64,000 nucleotides of DNA from JBBITI01 sp963735055 (GTDB lineage: Bacteria; Chloroflexota; Dehalococcoidia; Dehalococcoidales; UBA2162), in assembly GCA_963735055.1 (NCBI GenBank), contig CAVTJN010000019.1, positions 310,001 to 374,000 on the forward strand, read 5' to 3'. Shown here piece by piece: positions 52,425 through 60,984 of this stretch (position 1 is its first letter; every line of letters begins with the position of its first letter). The position numbers and the translations under genes were made by a program. The notes under the pieces were generated by a model, which was given only the letters and a program-made list of their open reading frames with translations, had not been told where the DNA came from and did not search any database.

Positions 52425-53003
52425 CTACCGCTGGGCGAAATAGCCCAGAGCCTGTCTCACCTTTTCTTCGAGGCTAAGGTCATCATCAGGCAGTGACGCC
52501 ACCGCTCGAGCCGCCTCGGCTACGGAGTAGCCGAGGGTGGTGAGAGCAGCCAGCACATCGGTCTGCCCCTGACTATCCTGCAGCGGAACCAGATTCAACC
52601 CTGCGCCGACCTTGTCCTTCAATTCCAGGAGCAAACGCCCGGCGATCTTCTTCCCTATTCCCGGTACCGTCGTCAAGAGCTCAACGTCGCCGCTGGCCAC
52701 GGCCGCCACAATCTGGTCGACCTTCAAAGACGAAAGCATCGCCAGACCGAGTTTAGGCCCGACCCCCGACACCCCAGTCAGCGTCTGGAAGAGAGCAAGC
52801 TCCTCGAAAGTGCTGAACCCGTATAGAGCCAGCACATCTTCCCGGACGTGAAGATGGGTGAACAATCGGACCTGGCCGCCGATCTTCCCGAACGTGCTGA
52901 GGGTGGACGTGGGCGCAAAGACCCGAAAGCCAACGCCATTCACGTCAACGATGGCCCAGTCTCCTCCTGTCGCCTCAAGCCGGCCACGAAGACTGGCGAT
53001 CAC
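52425..53003 (-). CDS. ruvA: Holliday junction branch migration protein RuvA
   Basis: A 192-residue RuvA. N-terminal OB fold (MIASLRGRLEATGGDWAIVDV), double helix-hairpin-helix (LTGVSGVGPKLGLAMLSSL, LTTVPGIGKKIAGRLLLEL) and the C-terminal RuvB-binding domain (DVLAALTTLGYSVAEAARAV). It follows ruvC with zero spacing; ruvB is not in the window. Confidence 0.95.
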   Translation of the reverse strand: MIASLRGRLEATGGDWAIVDVNGVGFRVFAPTSTLSTFGKIGGQVRLFTHLHVREDVLALYGFSTFEELALFQTLTGVSGVGPKLGLAMLSSLKVDQIVAAVASGDVELLTTVPGIGKKIAGRLLLELKDKVGAGLNLVPLQDSQGQTDVLAALTTLGYSVAEAARAVASLPDDDLSLEEKVRQALGYFAQR

Positions 53004-53507
53004 CTATCGCCTCACCTGACCGGCGAGAAGGCGGCTAAGTCTGGTCTCGCAGAGATGACACAAAGCTACGGCAAGAGCGTCGGAGGCATCGGCGGGTTCA
53101 GGAACATGGGTCATCCCGAGTTGAAGCCTGACCATCTCCTGTATCTGCTCTTTCGAACTACCACCGAAGTTGCTGACGCGCTGTTTGACCTGGGCCGGAG
53201 TATACTCCGACACCGGGATTCCCTGCCCTGCGGCGGCCAGAATGGCAATCGCCTGTGACCTGCCGATGGCGAGCGCCGACCGGGCATTCTTAGCGACAAA
53301 CGGCTGCTCAACGGCGGCAGCGTCGGGACGTTGGCTCTTGACGATCTCGAGCAGCCGCTGATACATGAAAACCAAACGCTCCCCGATCGGGGAGCGTGAT
53401 GGAGCCGTGATGGCGCCGTACTCAGCTACTGTCAGCGTGTCGTCAATCTCGTCGATCACCCCGTAGCCCATGGTCACGGTACCTGGGTCAATCCCCAGAA
53501 TCCTCAT
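53004..53507 (-). CDS. ruvC: Crossover junction endodeoxyribonuclease RuvC
   Basis: A 167-residue RNase H-fold resolvase. The first catalytic aspartate is in ILGIDPGTVTMGYGVID, the glutamate in AVEQPFVAKNARSALAIGR, and the last acids in DASDALAVALCH. Its start overlaps yebC by four bases (ATGA), giving the conserved order yebC-ruvC-ruvA. Confidence 0.95.
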   Translation of the reverse strand: MRILGIDPGTVTMGYGVIDEIDDTLTVAEYGAITAPSRSPIGERLVFMYQRLLEIVKSQRPDAAAVEQPFVAKNARSALAIGRSQAIAILAAAGQGIPVSEYTPAQVKQRVSNFGGSSKEQIQEMVRLQLGMTHVPEPADASDALAVALCHLCETRLSRLLAGQVRR

Positions 53508-54265
53508 ACCTGAACGCCATTCTGATACTTCTCAAGCACCGCATCCGAGAATTCGACATTGGAGGTAACGTTCTGAACTTCGTCCAACTCCTCGAGCCTT
53601 TCGAGCAATTTAAGGGTCTGGAGCGAAGCTTTGTCCTCAAGCGACAGGGGCGCCTTTGAGAGCATTGAAAGCTGAGCGCTGTCCACCGGAATTTTCTTCT
53701 CCTCCAATCCCTTCCTCACGGCCTCGAGCTTGTCCGGAGCAGTGTATATCTCCAGCACATCCCCGTCGACCTTGACGTCCTCGGCGCCGGCGTCGATCGC
53801 CTGAAGTTCAAGGTCCTCCGCATTCTGTCCCTCGGTCTTGACGGTAATCACTCCCTTGGAGTCGAATAACCAAGCCACGCTGCTACTTTCGCCGAGACTT
53901 CCCCCCGCCCGCGAAAGGAGGTTGCGAACCTCCTGTACGGTACGGTTACGGTTATCGGTAATAGCCTGGACGAGAATGGCGCTGCCACCGGGACCCCGGC
54001 CGCCCAGCACCATTTCCACCATGCCGGCTCCTTCCCCACCGCCGCTACCCCTGGCTATTCCACGCTGGATGTTATCAAGCGGCATGTTGCTGTCGCGCGC
54101 CTTCTGAATCGCCAGACGAAGCCGGTAGTTAGTGTCAGGACTGGCTCCGCCCTCGCGCGCCGAAGCAATGATCTCGCGGGTCAGCTTGGTAAACAGCTGG
54201 CCGCGCTTGGCATCCGTAACGCCTTTCTGGTGCTTAATTGAAGACCACTTCGAATGCCCAGACAT
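53504..54265 (-). CDS. YebC/PmpR-family protein
   Basis: A 253-residue YebC-type protein (GHSKWSSIKHQKGVTDAKRG, RLAIQKARDSNMPLDNIQR, SAILVQAITDNRNRTVQEVR, with acidic C-terminal domains). The family acts in transcription control and, by newer work I recall, in translation of proline-rich stretches. AGGAGGT precedes the ATG. A promoter lies at 54299-54327. Confidence 0.93.
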   Translation of the reverse strand: MSGHSKWSSIKHQKGVTDAKRGQLFTKLTREIIASAREGGASPDTNYRLRLAIQKARDSNMPLDNIQRGIARGSGGGEGAGMVEMVLGGRGPGGSAILVQAITDNRNRTVQEVRNLLSRAGGSLGESSSVAWLFDSKGVITVKTEGQNAEDLELQAIDAGAEDVKVDGDVLEIYTAPDKLEAVRKGLEEKKIPVDSAQLSMLSKAPLSLEDKASLQTLKLLERLEELDEVQNVTSNVEFSDAVLEKYQNGVQV

Positions 54266-54298
54266 CGCTAGACCTCCTTGACCGACAAGCCTTAGGCA

Positions 54299-54327
54299 AT
54301 TCTAACATCAAGTCAAAATCGGGGCAA
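54299..54327 (-). promoter_or_regulatory. Promoter of yebC-ruvC-ruvA
   Basis: Minus-strand TTGCCC (54327-54322) and TAGAAT (54304-54299) with a 17-bp spacer. Confidence 0.5.
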
Positions 54328-54399
54328 TAAGGTTGGCCTGAGCCGACAGCCGCCCCCGGGCAACTGAACAAAATACTCTGGTGACTCAAGCCAAACGCG

Positions 54400-54428
54400 T
54401 TGACAGCCGCGTCGGCGAACGTTACAAT
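54400..54428 (+). promoter_or_regulatory. Promoter of the amino-sugar operon, leaderless layout
   Basis: TTGACA (54400-54405), 17-bp spacer, TACAAT (54423-54428). Only eight bases separate the -10 box from ATG 54437, so transcription would begin at or next to the start codon and no SD is possible. Confidence 0.65.
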
Positions 54429-54436
54429 CAACCGCA

Positions 54437-55732
54437 ATGGGATTGTTCGGCACTTCGGGAATACGAAGAATCGCAGACCGGAACCTGCTTGAAATCGCCC
54501 TGCGGACCGGGCTGGCACTGGGGCGCATGCACCGAACGGTGGTGGTGGCACGGGACACCCGGACTTCCGGAAACGCGCTGAAGTTCGCATTGGTCTCGGG
54601 GCTGCTTTCGGCGGGGGCAAAATGCTTCGATGCTGGAGTTGTGCCAACGCCGACACTTGCCTTCGCGACCCGGAGCTTCGACGTGGGCGTGATGATCACT
54701 GCTTCGCACAATCCGCCAAACTACAATGGCATCAAGATCTTTAACCCGGACGGCTCGAGCTATGTCTCCGGACAGCAAATCGACCTTGAAAGGATGCTCG
54801 CAGGCCCGCTGCCCACCGCCTCATGGCAGGACATCGAGGAGAACCTCTTAACTTACGAAGACGCGGTCAATGAGCACGTCGAACACATCATGGAGCAGGT
54901 GGATCTCCCTAGGGCGATGCGAGTTGTGGTGGACTGCAATTGCGGGGCGGCCTCGGTGATCACCCCGGTCCTGCTCAGGAGGATGGGCTGCGACGTAGTC
55001 GGCCTGAATTCTCACCCCAGCGCCTTCTTCCCCCATGATGCCGAACCTACCGCCGAGAACCTGGTTGATCTGGCCAGAGTGTGCAGGGAACTGAATTCGG
55101 TCGGGATCGCGGACGATGGTGACGCGGACCGCATGATGGCGGTGGACGAAAAAGGTCGGTTCATACCAGGCGACAAGTTGTTGATACTGCTGGCCCGCAG
55201 CCTGGAGGCGAAGCGGGTCGTCACCACGGTTGATGCGTCGATGGTGGTCGAGGAACTGGGCTTGAGTACGGTACGCACGAGAGTCGGCGATACCTACGTC
55301 TCCGAGGAACTGATCGCAGGCGGCGATTTCGGCGGCGAACCTTCCGGAGCGTGGGTATTCCCCAAGAATTCGCTATGCCCCGACGGCATCTACGCCGCGG
55401 CCGCGCTGGCGTTGATCGCATCCGGGGGGAGTCTCTCAACTCTCGCCGACGGCATACCGCAATACCCGATCATCCGTGGCAGCGTACTGGCCAATGGCCG
55501 TTCAATCGATACTGACCGATTGACAACGGCGCTCCAGCCCAAACAGGTCAGCGCCATCGACGGCGTAAGATTCACCATGGGTGATGGGTGGGTGCTGGTC
55601 CGGTCGTCGGGGACCGAGCCCAAGGTAAGGATTACGGCCGAGGCACAGACCGAGGAGCGCGCCCGCCAGTTGTTCGACATCACGGTCAAGACACTCGGTG
55701 AAGGGAAGAATACGGGAGGGAGCTCGGGTTGA
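54437..55732 (+). CDS. Phosphoglucosamine/phosphomannomutase-family enzyme
   Basis: A 431-residue alpha-D-phosphohexomutase. GLFGTSGIRRIADRN at the N-terminus, the phosphoserine loop VMITASHNPPNYNGIKIF, the metal-binding GIADDGDADRMMAVD, the sugar loop GGEPSGAW and the C-terminal VRSSGTEPKVRITAEA are diagnostic. With glmS in the same operon it most likely acts as GlmM (glucosamine-6-P to glucosamine-1-P). Its stop overlaps the next start (GGTTGA). Confidence 0.88.
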   Translation: MGLFGTSGIRRIADRNLLEIALRTGLALGRMHRTVVVARDTRTSGNALKFALVSGLLSAGAKCFDAGVVPTPTLAFATRSFDVGVMITASHNPPNYNGIKIFNPDGSSYVSGQQIDLERMLAGPLPTASWQDIEENLLTYEDAVNEHVEHIMEQVDLPRAMRVVVDCNCGAASVITPVLLRRMGCDVVGLNSHPSAFFPHDAEPTAENLVDLARVCRELNSVGIADDGDADRMMAVDEKGRFIPGDKLLILLARSLEAKRVVTTVDASMVVEELGLSTVRTRVGDTYVSEELIAGGDFGGEPSGAWVFPKNSLCPDGIYAAAALALIASGGSLSTLADGIPQYPIIRGSVLANGRSIDTDRLTTALQPKQVSAIDGVRFTMGDGWVLVRSSGTEPKVRITAEAQTEERARQLFDITVKTLGEGKNTGGSSG

Positions 55733-56931
55733 TCGCGGTGATTTTGGCAGCCGGCGAGGGCAGCCGAATGCGGCCTCTGTCATACACTCGATCGAAGGTC
55801 ATGCTGCCAATCGCCAACAAGCCGATCCTGGAACACCTTATCGTTGAAGCCCGGGAAGCCGGGGTCACTGACTTCGTACTTGTTGTGGGCTATCATGACG
55901 AACAGGTCAGGGCCCACTTCGGAGACGGGCGCAAGTGGTCGATCCGCCTCACCTATGCGAGTCAGCGAAAGCAGCTTGGCACGGCCGACGCGGTGAGAGT
56001 GCTGGAAGGAAGGATTAGCGGGAATTTTCTGGTGATGAACGGGGACATCATAGTGGGCCGTACTGACATCAAGGCATTAATCGATGAGGGCCGAAATGCT
56101 GTGTCGGTGATCGAAGTCAAAGACCCGAGGGGTCTGGGCATGGTCGAGACGAGGCGAGGGCGCGTCCTCAGAATCCATGAGAAGGTCGAAAGACCCCCCA
56201 CCAACATGGCCAACGCCGGGCTGTACCTGTTCACCCCCGACATTTTCGCCGCCGTGGCACAGACGCCCGCTTCCACCCGCGGTGAGTTTGAGATAACCAC
56301 TTCGCTGCAGATCATGATTGACCGGGGCGAAGAAATCATCTGTCACAAGATCGGCTACTGGCTTGATCTCAGCTATCCCTGGCATTTGCTAGCCGCCAAC
56401 GAAGCCCTGCTCTCGAAGATGGACGCCGTAACCCTGGGGAAAATAGAGGCCAACGTGACCATCAACGGCGCCGTTTCGGTAGGCGCAGGATCAATGATCA
56501 GGTCGGGATCCTACATTATCGGTCCGGTCGTGATCGGCGACCACTGCGACATAGGGCCTAACTGCTTCATAAGACCCTGTACTTCGATTGGCGACCATTG
56601 CCATGTCGGAGCAGCCGTCGAGGTGAAGAACTCCATAGTAATGAATGGCAGCAAGATACCACATCTCAACTACGTCGGCGATAGCGTCATCGGGGAGGGA
56701 TGCAACCTCGGTGCGGGGACGAAGATCGCCAATCTACGGCTCGATGAAAAAGAGGTGGTGGTGGGCGGCAGCAACACCGGCAGGCGTAAATTCGGAGCTG
56801 TCCTGGGAGACGGGGTTAAGACAGGCATCAACGCTTCAATCAACACAGGAACAATGATAGGCAACGGCTCCTTTGTGGGACCAGGGGCGGTGGTAAGTGG
56901 TATCGTCAGTCCGGATTCGAAGGTGTTTTAG
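55729..56931 (+). CDS. Fused sugar-1-phosphate nucleotidylyltransferase/left-handed beta-helix acyltransferase (copy 1)
   Basis: A 400-residue two-domain protein. The nucleotidyltransferase domain has AVILAAGEGSRMRPLSYTRSK (NTP loop) and MNGDIIVGRTD (metal-binding aspartate). From about residue 245 the hexapeptide repeats of a left-handed beta helix follow (VIGDHCDIGPNCFIRPCTSI, SVIGEGCNLGAGTKIANLRL). This resembles GlmU and the archaeal ST0452 group. TTG start overlapping the mutase stop. It probably makes UDP-N-acetylhexosamine or a dTDP/UDP-hexose. Confidence 0.85.
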   Translation: MIAVILAAGEGSRMRPLSYTRSKVMLPIANKPILEHLIVEAREAGVTDFVLVVGYHDEQVRAHFGDGRKWSIRLTYASQRKQLGTADAVRVLEGRISGNFLVMNGDIIVGRTDIKALIDEGRNAVSVIEVKDPRGLGMVETRRGRVLRIHEKVERPPTNMANAGLYLFTPDIFAAVAQTPASTRGEFEITTSLQIMIDRGEEIICHKIGYWLDLSYPWHLLAANEALLSKMDAVTLGKIEANVTINGAVSVGAGSMIRSGSYIIGPVVIGDHCDIGPNCFIRPCTSIGDHCHVGAAVEVKNSIVMNGSKIPHLNYVGDSVIGEGCNLGAGTKIANLRLDEKEVVVGGSNTGRRKFGAVLGDGVKTGINASINTGTMIGNGSFVGPGAVVSGIVSPDSKVF

Positions 56932-58116
56932 GTGAAGACAATGAAGCAGGCCATCGTTCTTGCCGCCGGAGAAGGGCAAAGACTAAGACCATTTACCGTC
57001 ACCCGACCCAAAGTGATGCTCAACATCGGCGGCAAGCCAATACTGCAGCACGTCATCGAAGCATTAGCCCAGAATGGCGTCCGGAAGATCGTCATGGTGG
57101 TCGGATATCGCAAGGAACAGATCTTCGACCACTTCGGCAATGGCGAGCAGTTGGGGGTAGAAATCGTATACCTTACCCAGGACCGGCAGCTTGGCACCGC
57201 CCACGCCCTCGGCTACGCGAGGAGCGTGGCGGAAGAGGAGTTCCTTGTACTCGGTGGGGACAACCTGATCGACGCCGAGACCATTGCCGGAATCGTCAAC
57301 GCCGATCCTCCAGTGATGTTGTTGAAGCAAGGTTCAGACGCTCACCGGTACGGAGTCGTAAGGGTTGAAGATGGCGAGATAAAGGGCATGATCGAGAAGC
57401 CGACGAGCCATCAAGGGGACAGAATAAACACCGGGATATATGCCTTTCGAAACGATGTCTTTGACTTCATCGGTCCCGAGCTGGACATCCCCAATGTCAT
57501 AAACGTAATGCTTGACCGGGCCTGCAAAGTCAACGCTCTTGAGACTCAGGGCACATGGCTCGACGTTGTTTACCCCTGGGACCTGGTGAGACTCAACGGA
57601 GCAATCCTGGCACGAACCACGCCGCGACTGGGTGGCACCATCGAGAGTTGCGTCACTCTGAAGGGGGCGGTGTCCGTCGGTATGGACACGATTATCAGGT
57701 CGAACTCGTACGTAGTGGGACCCGCCGTGATCGGCGAAAATTGCCAGATCGGCCCAAACGTGTGCATTCTGCCTTCCACCAGTATTGGCGACAACGTTTC
57801 GATCGCTCCATTTACTACCATAGAGAACAGCGTTATCGGGGACGACGTGAGCATAGGACCGGCTTCCATCATTGAGGACTCGGTAATTGACAAGGGATCC
57901 GTGATTCGAGGCCACTTCTCAGCACCGAGCGGAGAGACCGTGGTGCAAATTGACGAAGAGCACCACCGGGTGACTGTGGGAGCCATGGTGGGTATCGGCT
58001 GTTCGCTCGGAAACAGCATCGTGGCCGAACCGGGTTCAATAATCGGCAACTACTGCCAGGTACAGCCAATGAAAGTAATCCGCGGCAGCTTCCAGGATAG
58101 AAGCCGCATTTTCTAG
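56932..58116 (+). CDS. Fused sugar-1-phosphate nucleotidylyltransferase/left-handed beta-helix protein (copy 2)
   Basis: A 394-residue paralogue of the preceding gene, abutting it directly. NTP loop IVLAAGEGQRLRPFTVTRPK, LGGDNLIDAETI for the metal site, hexapeptide repeats PAVIGENCQIGPNVCILPST and VIGDDVSIGPASIIEDSVID. The GTG start touches the previous stop. Sequence divergence between the copies suggests different sugars, or one doing uridylyl transfer and the other acetyl transfer. Both lie before glmS. Confidence 0.85.
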   Translation: MKTMKQAIVLAAGEGQRLRPFTVTRPKVMLNIGGKPILQHVIEALAQNGVRKIVMVVGYRKEQIFDHFGNGEQLGVEIVYLTQDRQLGTAHALGYARSVAEEEFLVLGGDNLIDAETIAGIVNADPPVMLLKQGSDAHRYGVVRVEDGEIKGMIEKPTSHQGDRINTGIYAFRNDVFDFIGPELDIPNVINVMLDRACKVNALETQGTWLDVVYPWDLVRLNGAILARTTPRLGGTIESCVTLKGAVSVGMDTIIRSNSYVVGPAVIGENCQIGPNVCILPSTSIGDNVSIAPFTTIENSVIGDDVSIGPASIIEDSVIDKGSVIRGHFSAPSGETVVQIDEEHHRVTVGAMVGIGCSLGNSIVAEPGSIIGNYCQVQPMKVIRGSFQDRSRIF

Positions 58117-58125
58117 CAGGTAAAT

Positions 58126-59910
58126 ATGTGCGGAATAGTCGGATACGTCGGTGACAGCCAGGCGCAGCCAATACTGTTGAACTGTCTCCGGAAGCTTGAG
58201 TACCGGGGATACGATTCGTGCGGCATCTCGGTCGCCTCAGGAGAGATCCAGACCTGTAAGGATGCCATCAGGGTCGAGGATTTGTCCAGACTATCCCCGC
58301 AGTTCCCGGGAACCATCGGGATAGGACACACCCGCTGGGCAACCCACGGTCCTCCTTCCCGAGTCAATGCTCATCCGCACTCGGATTGCTCGCGGAGGAT
58401 ATCGGTGGTGCACAACGGCGTTGTGGCCAACTACCAGCAACTCAAGAAGCAGCTTATCACCGAGGGCCACAGGTTCCTATCCGAAACCGACACGGAGGTA
58501 ATTCCACACCTGGTGGAGAAGCACTATCACGGTGACCTCGTCAAAGCCGTGGAGTTGACCGTCGCCGAGTTGGAGGGTTCCTACGCCTTCATTGTGATGA
58601 TGGCGGGAGATCCGAGACTGGTCGTGGCGAAGCGAGACAATCCGCTGGTTATCGGGATCGGCGACCACGGGAACTTCGTTACTTCGGACGTACCGGCCTT
58701 GTTGGATTATACGAACAGAGTCATCTACCCGGAAGATGGAGACCTGGTCGTCCTCGAACAAAGGAGCGTCCGCGTCATCAGGAACGGCGAAGAAGTGAAG
58801 GTCGAGGAACAGAAGGTGCTCTGGGGAGTGGACGAGGCCAGGAAGGGCGGCTACGAGCACTTCATGCTCAAAGAAATCCATGAACAGCCGCGGGTGATCA
58901 GGAACACCCTGGCCGAATACTCACGCAACCCGGACCCGGTGGCCGCCCTGTCACGACTACGCGACGACGGGATGGAATCGATGCTCATGCTTGCCTGCGG
59001 CACTTCCTATCATGCGTCGCTGGTAGGCAAGTACATGATCGAGGAACTGCTGAGAATTCCGGTGAGGGTCGAACTGGCCTCTGAGTTCAACTACTACAGC
59101 CATGCACTGGCAAAGACGCTCGCCATCGCCATAACCCAATCTGGAGAGACGGCCGACACGCTAAAAGCGATGAGGCGATCGAAGGAGGTCGGCTGCTCCA
59201 TCCTGGCTATCACCAATGTCGTGGGCAGTTCGGCGACGCGCGTGGCGAACCAGACCATCTACACCCGGGCCGGGCCCGAGATGAGCGTCGCCGCGACCAA
59301 GAGTTTCACGGCGCAGCTGATGGTGTTGTACTGGCTGGCGATATCGTACTCTAAGGATCCCCCCAAGCGCGTGGCGGCTTTGCACGGGGAGCTCAGGCAA
59401 CTACCGACCAAGGTGCAGCAGGTGCTGGACGAGGAAAACAGCATCAGAGATCTGGCCAAGTCATTGGCACAATACGAAAATGCCTTCTTTATCGGGCGCG
59501 GAATCAACTACCCGATAGCCCTGGAGGGCGCCCTGAAATTGAAGGAGATCTCTTATATCCACGCCGAAGGCGCGGCCGCCGGGGAGATCAAACATGGCCC
59601 GCTCGCCCTGTTCGGGGCCGACACGCCCGTGATTGCACTTGTGGGCAAGGACGGCACCTACGGACCGATGGTAACCAGTATCAAGGAAATCAAAGCCAGG
59701 GGGGCGCCGGTCCTGGCGGTGGCTGAGGAAGGCGATGATTCGGTCAAGGAACTCGCGGACTCCGTCATCTATATTCCGCCGATAGAACCGATCTTCTCAC
59801 CAGTCCTGAACGTTGTCGCCCTGCAATTGCTGGCCTACCACACGGCCAAAGAGCGGGGCTGTCCGGTGGACTTCCCGCGCAATCTGGCCAAGAGTGTAAC
59901 GGTAGAATAG
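58126..59910 (+). CDS. glmS: Glutamine-fructose-6-phosphate aminotransferase (isomerising)
   Basis: A 594-residue GlmS. The glutaminase nucleophile is Cys2 (MCGIVGYVGDSQAQ), followed by LRKLEYRGYDSCGIS and GIGHTRWATHGPPS. Two SIS sugar-binding domains (AITQSGETADTLKAM, ALEGALKLKEISYIHAEG) and the terminal PRNLAKSVTVE complete it. Fourth gene of the amino-sugar operon; no glmS ribozyme is evident before it. Confidence 0.96.
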   Translation: MCGIVGYVGDSQAQPILLNCLRKLEYRGYDSCGISVASGEIQTCKDAIRVEDLSRLSPQFPGTIGIGHTRWATHGPPSRVNAHPHSDCSRRISVVHNGVVANYQQLKKQLITEGHRFLSETDTEVIPHLVEKHYHGDLVKAVELTVAELEGSYAFIVMMAGDPRLVVAKRDNPLVIGIGDHGNFVTSDVPALLDYTNRVIYPEDGDLVVLEQRSVRVIRNGEEVKVEEQKVLWGVDEARKGGYEHFMLKEIHEQPRVIRNTLAEYSRNPDPVAALSRLRDDGMESMLMLACGTSYHASLVGKYMIEELLRIPVRVELASEFNYYSHALAKTLAIAITQSGETADTLKAMRRSKEVGCSILAITNVVGSSATRVANQTIYTRAGPEMSVAATKSFTAQLMVLYWLAISYSKDPPKRVAALHGELRQLPTKVQQVLDEENSIRDLAKSLAQYENAFFIGRGINYPIALEGALKLKEISYIHAEGAAAGEIKHGPLALFGADTPVIALVGKDGTYGPMVTSIKEIKARGAPVLAVAEEGDDSVKELADSVIYIPPIEPIFSPVLNVVALQLLAYHTAKERGCPVDFPRNLAKSVTVE

Positions 59911-60047
59911 GGAGCATGAGCAACCCGCCCGCTGCGCAAGGATACTCCCAAGGCCATGCCAAGCCCTCGGGACTAAGTAGCAGGGACTAGTCCTTTCGAT
60001 CCAAATAGTTACGCGCCAGGGACGATGACATCCAGATTTTCCTCCGC

Positions 60048-60076
60048 TTGACTTGCCCCGCCGCATGGGCTATACT
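60048..60076 (+). promoter_or_regulatory. Promoter of the cooC-fhs region
   Basis: TTGACT (60048-60053) and TATACT (60071-60076), spacer 17 bp, about 90 bases before the cooC-like start. The gap 59911-60047 holds no gene I can support. Confidence 0.65.
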
Positions 60077-60166
60077 GTCATGGGTAAGCAATAGACGGCG
60101 TTCCTGCAAAGCTGAGTGCTTTCCCCCGGAAGTCTCAGCTTTAATTATGTCCCCAATAAGGTTTCA

Positions 60167-60937
60167 ATGAAGCTGGCAATTAGCGGCAAAGGCGGAGTAG
60201 GGAAGACTCTACTGTCGGCGTTACTGTGCAAGGCTTTCGCTGAATCAGGGTATTCGGTCATCGCGATCGACGCTGATCCCGACGCAAATCTGGCAGCTAC
60301 TCTGGGTTTTCCCCACCCGGAACAGATCACCCCGGTATCCGAGATGAAGGAACTCATCGAGGAACGCACGGGTACCCGTCCGGGGGAGGTGGCACCATAT
60401 TTCACTCTGAACCCCAAGGTTGACGATATCCCGGACAGATATGCCCATCGCCATGAGGGGATCAGGCTGATGCGAATGGGCGATGTAAAGGGCGGCGGCC
60501 ACGGCTGTTACTGTCCGGAAAGCGCCTTGCTCAAGACGCTCATGGCCCACCTGCTGGTCGCCCGGAATGAAGCCGTCATCCTCGATATGGAAGCAGGCAT
60601 CGAACATTTGACCCGGGGCACAGCCGGCGCAGTGGATCGACTGGTGGTTGTTGTCGAACCGGGCCGGAGAAGCATCGAGACGGCGGTCAGCATTCACAAG
60701 CTGGCAACTGATCTGGGCCTGAAGAACCTTGCTGCGGTGGGCAACAAAGTGCGAGGTGAATCGGACCGGCAATTCCTGACGTCGGCCTTGCCCGGTTTTA
60801 CGTTTCTCGGATTCATCCCCTACGACCAGGCGGTCGTGGATGCCGACCTGGCGAACCGGTCGGTACTTACCGCCAGCCCCCGGGTGATCGCGGCGGTGAA
60901 AGAAATCTTCCAAGCTCTTATTTCGACGAAGAAGTAG
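60167..60937 (+). CDS. CooC-type nickel-insertion ATPase (CODH/ACS accessory)
   Basis: A 256-residue MinD/SIMIBI-class ATPase. Deviant Walker A ISGKGGVGKTLLSALL at residues 5-20, AIDADPDANLAATLGF, and the CxC motif GCYCPE (Cys114, Cys116) that binds metal in CooC. It helps load nickel into carbon monoxide dehydrogenase/acetyl-CoA synthase. ATG 60167 is chosen because the P-loop begins right after it. It precedes formate-THF ligase by 47 bases in a Wood-Ljungdahl set. Confidence 0.88.
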   Translation: MKLAISGKGGVGKTLLSALLCKAFAESGYSVIAIDADPDANLAATLGFPHPEQITPVSEMKELIEERTGTRPGEVAPYFTLNPKVDDIPDRYAHRHEGIRLMRMGDVKGGGHGCYCPESALLKTLMAHLLVARNEAVILDMEAGIEHLTRGTAGAVDRLVVVVEPGRRSIETAVSIHKLATDLGLKNLAAVGNKVRGESDRQFLTSALPGFTFLGFIPYDQAVVDADLANRSVLTASPRVIAAVKEIFQALISTKK

Positions 60938-60984
60938 TCGAACGATTGGTCAAAGAGACACTAACTACAACAGGAGGAGACCGC

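Noticed and set aside
57900..58126. glmS ribozyme before glmS
   Set aside because: glmS begins ten bases after the preceding coding region, leaving no room for the ribozyme.
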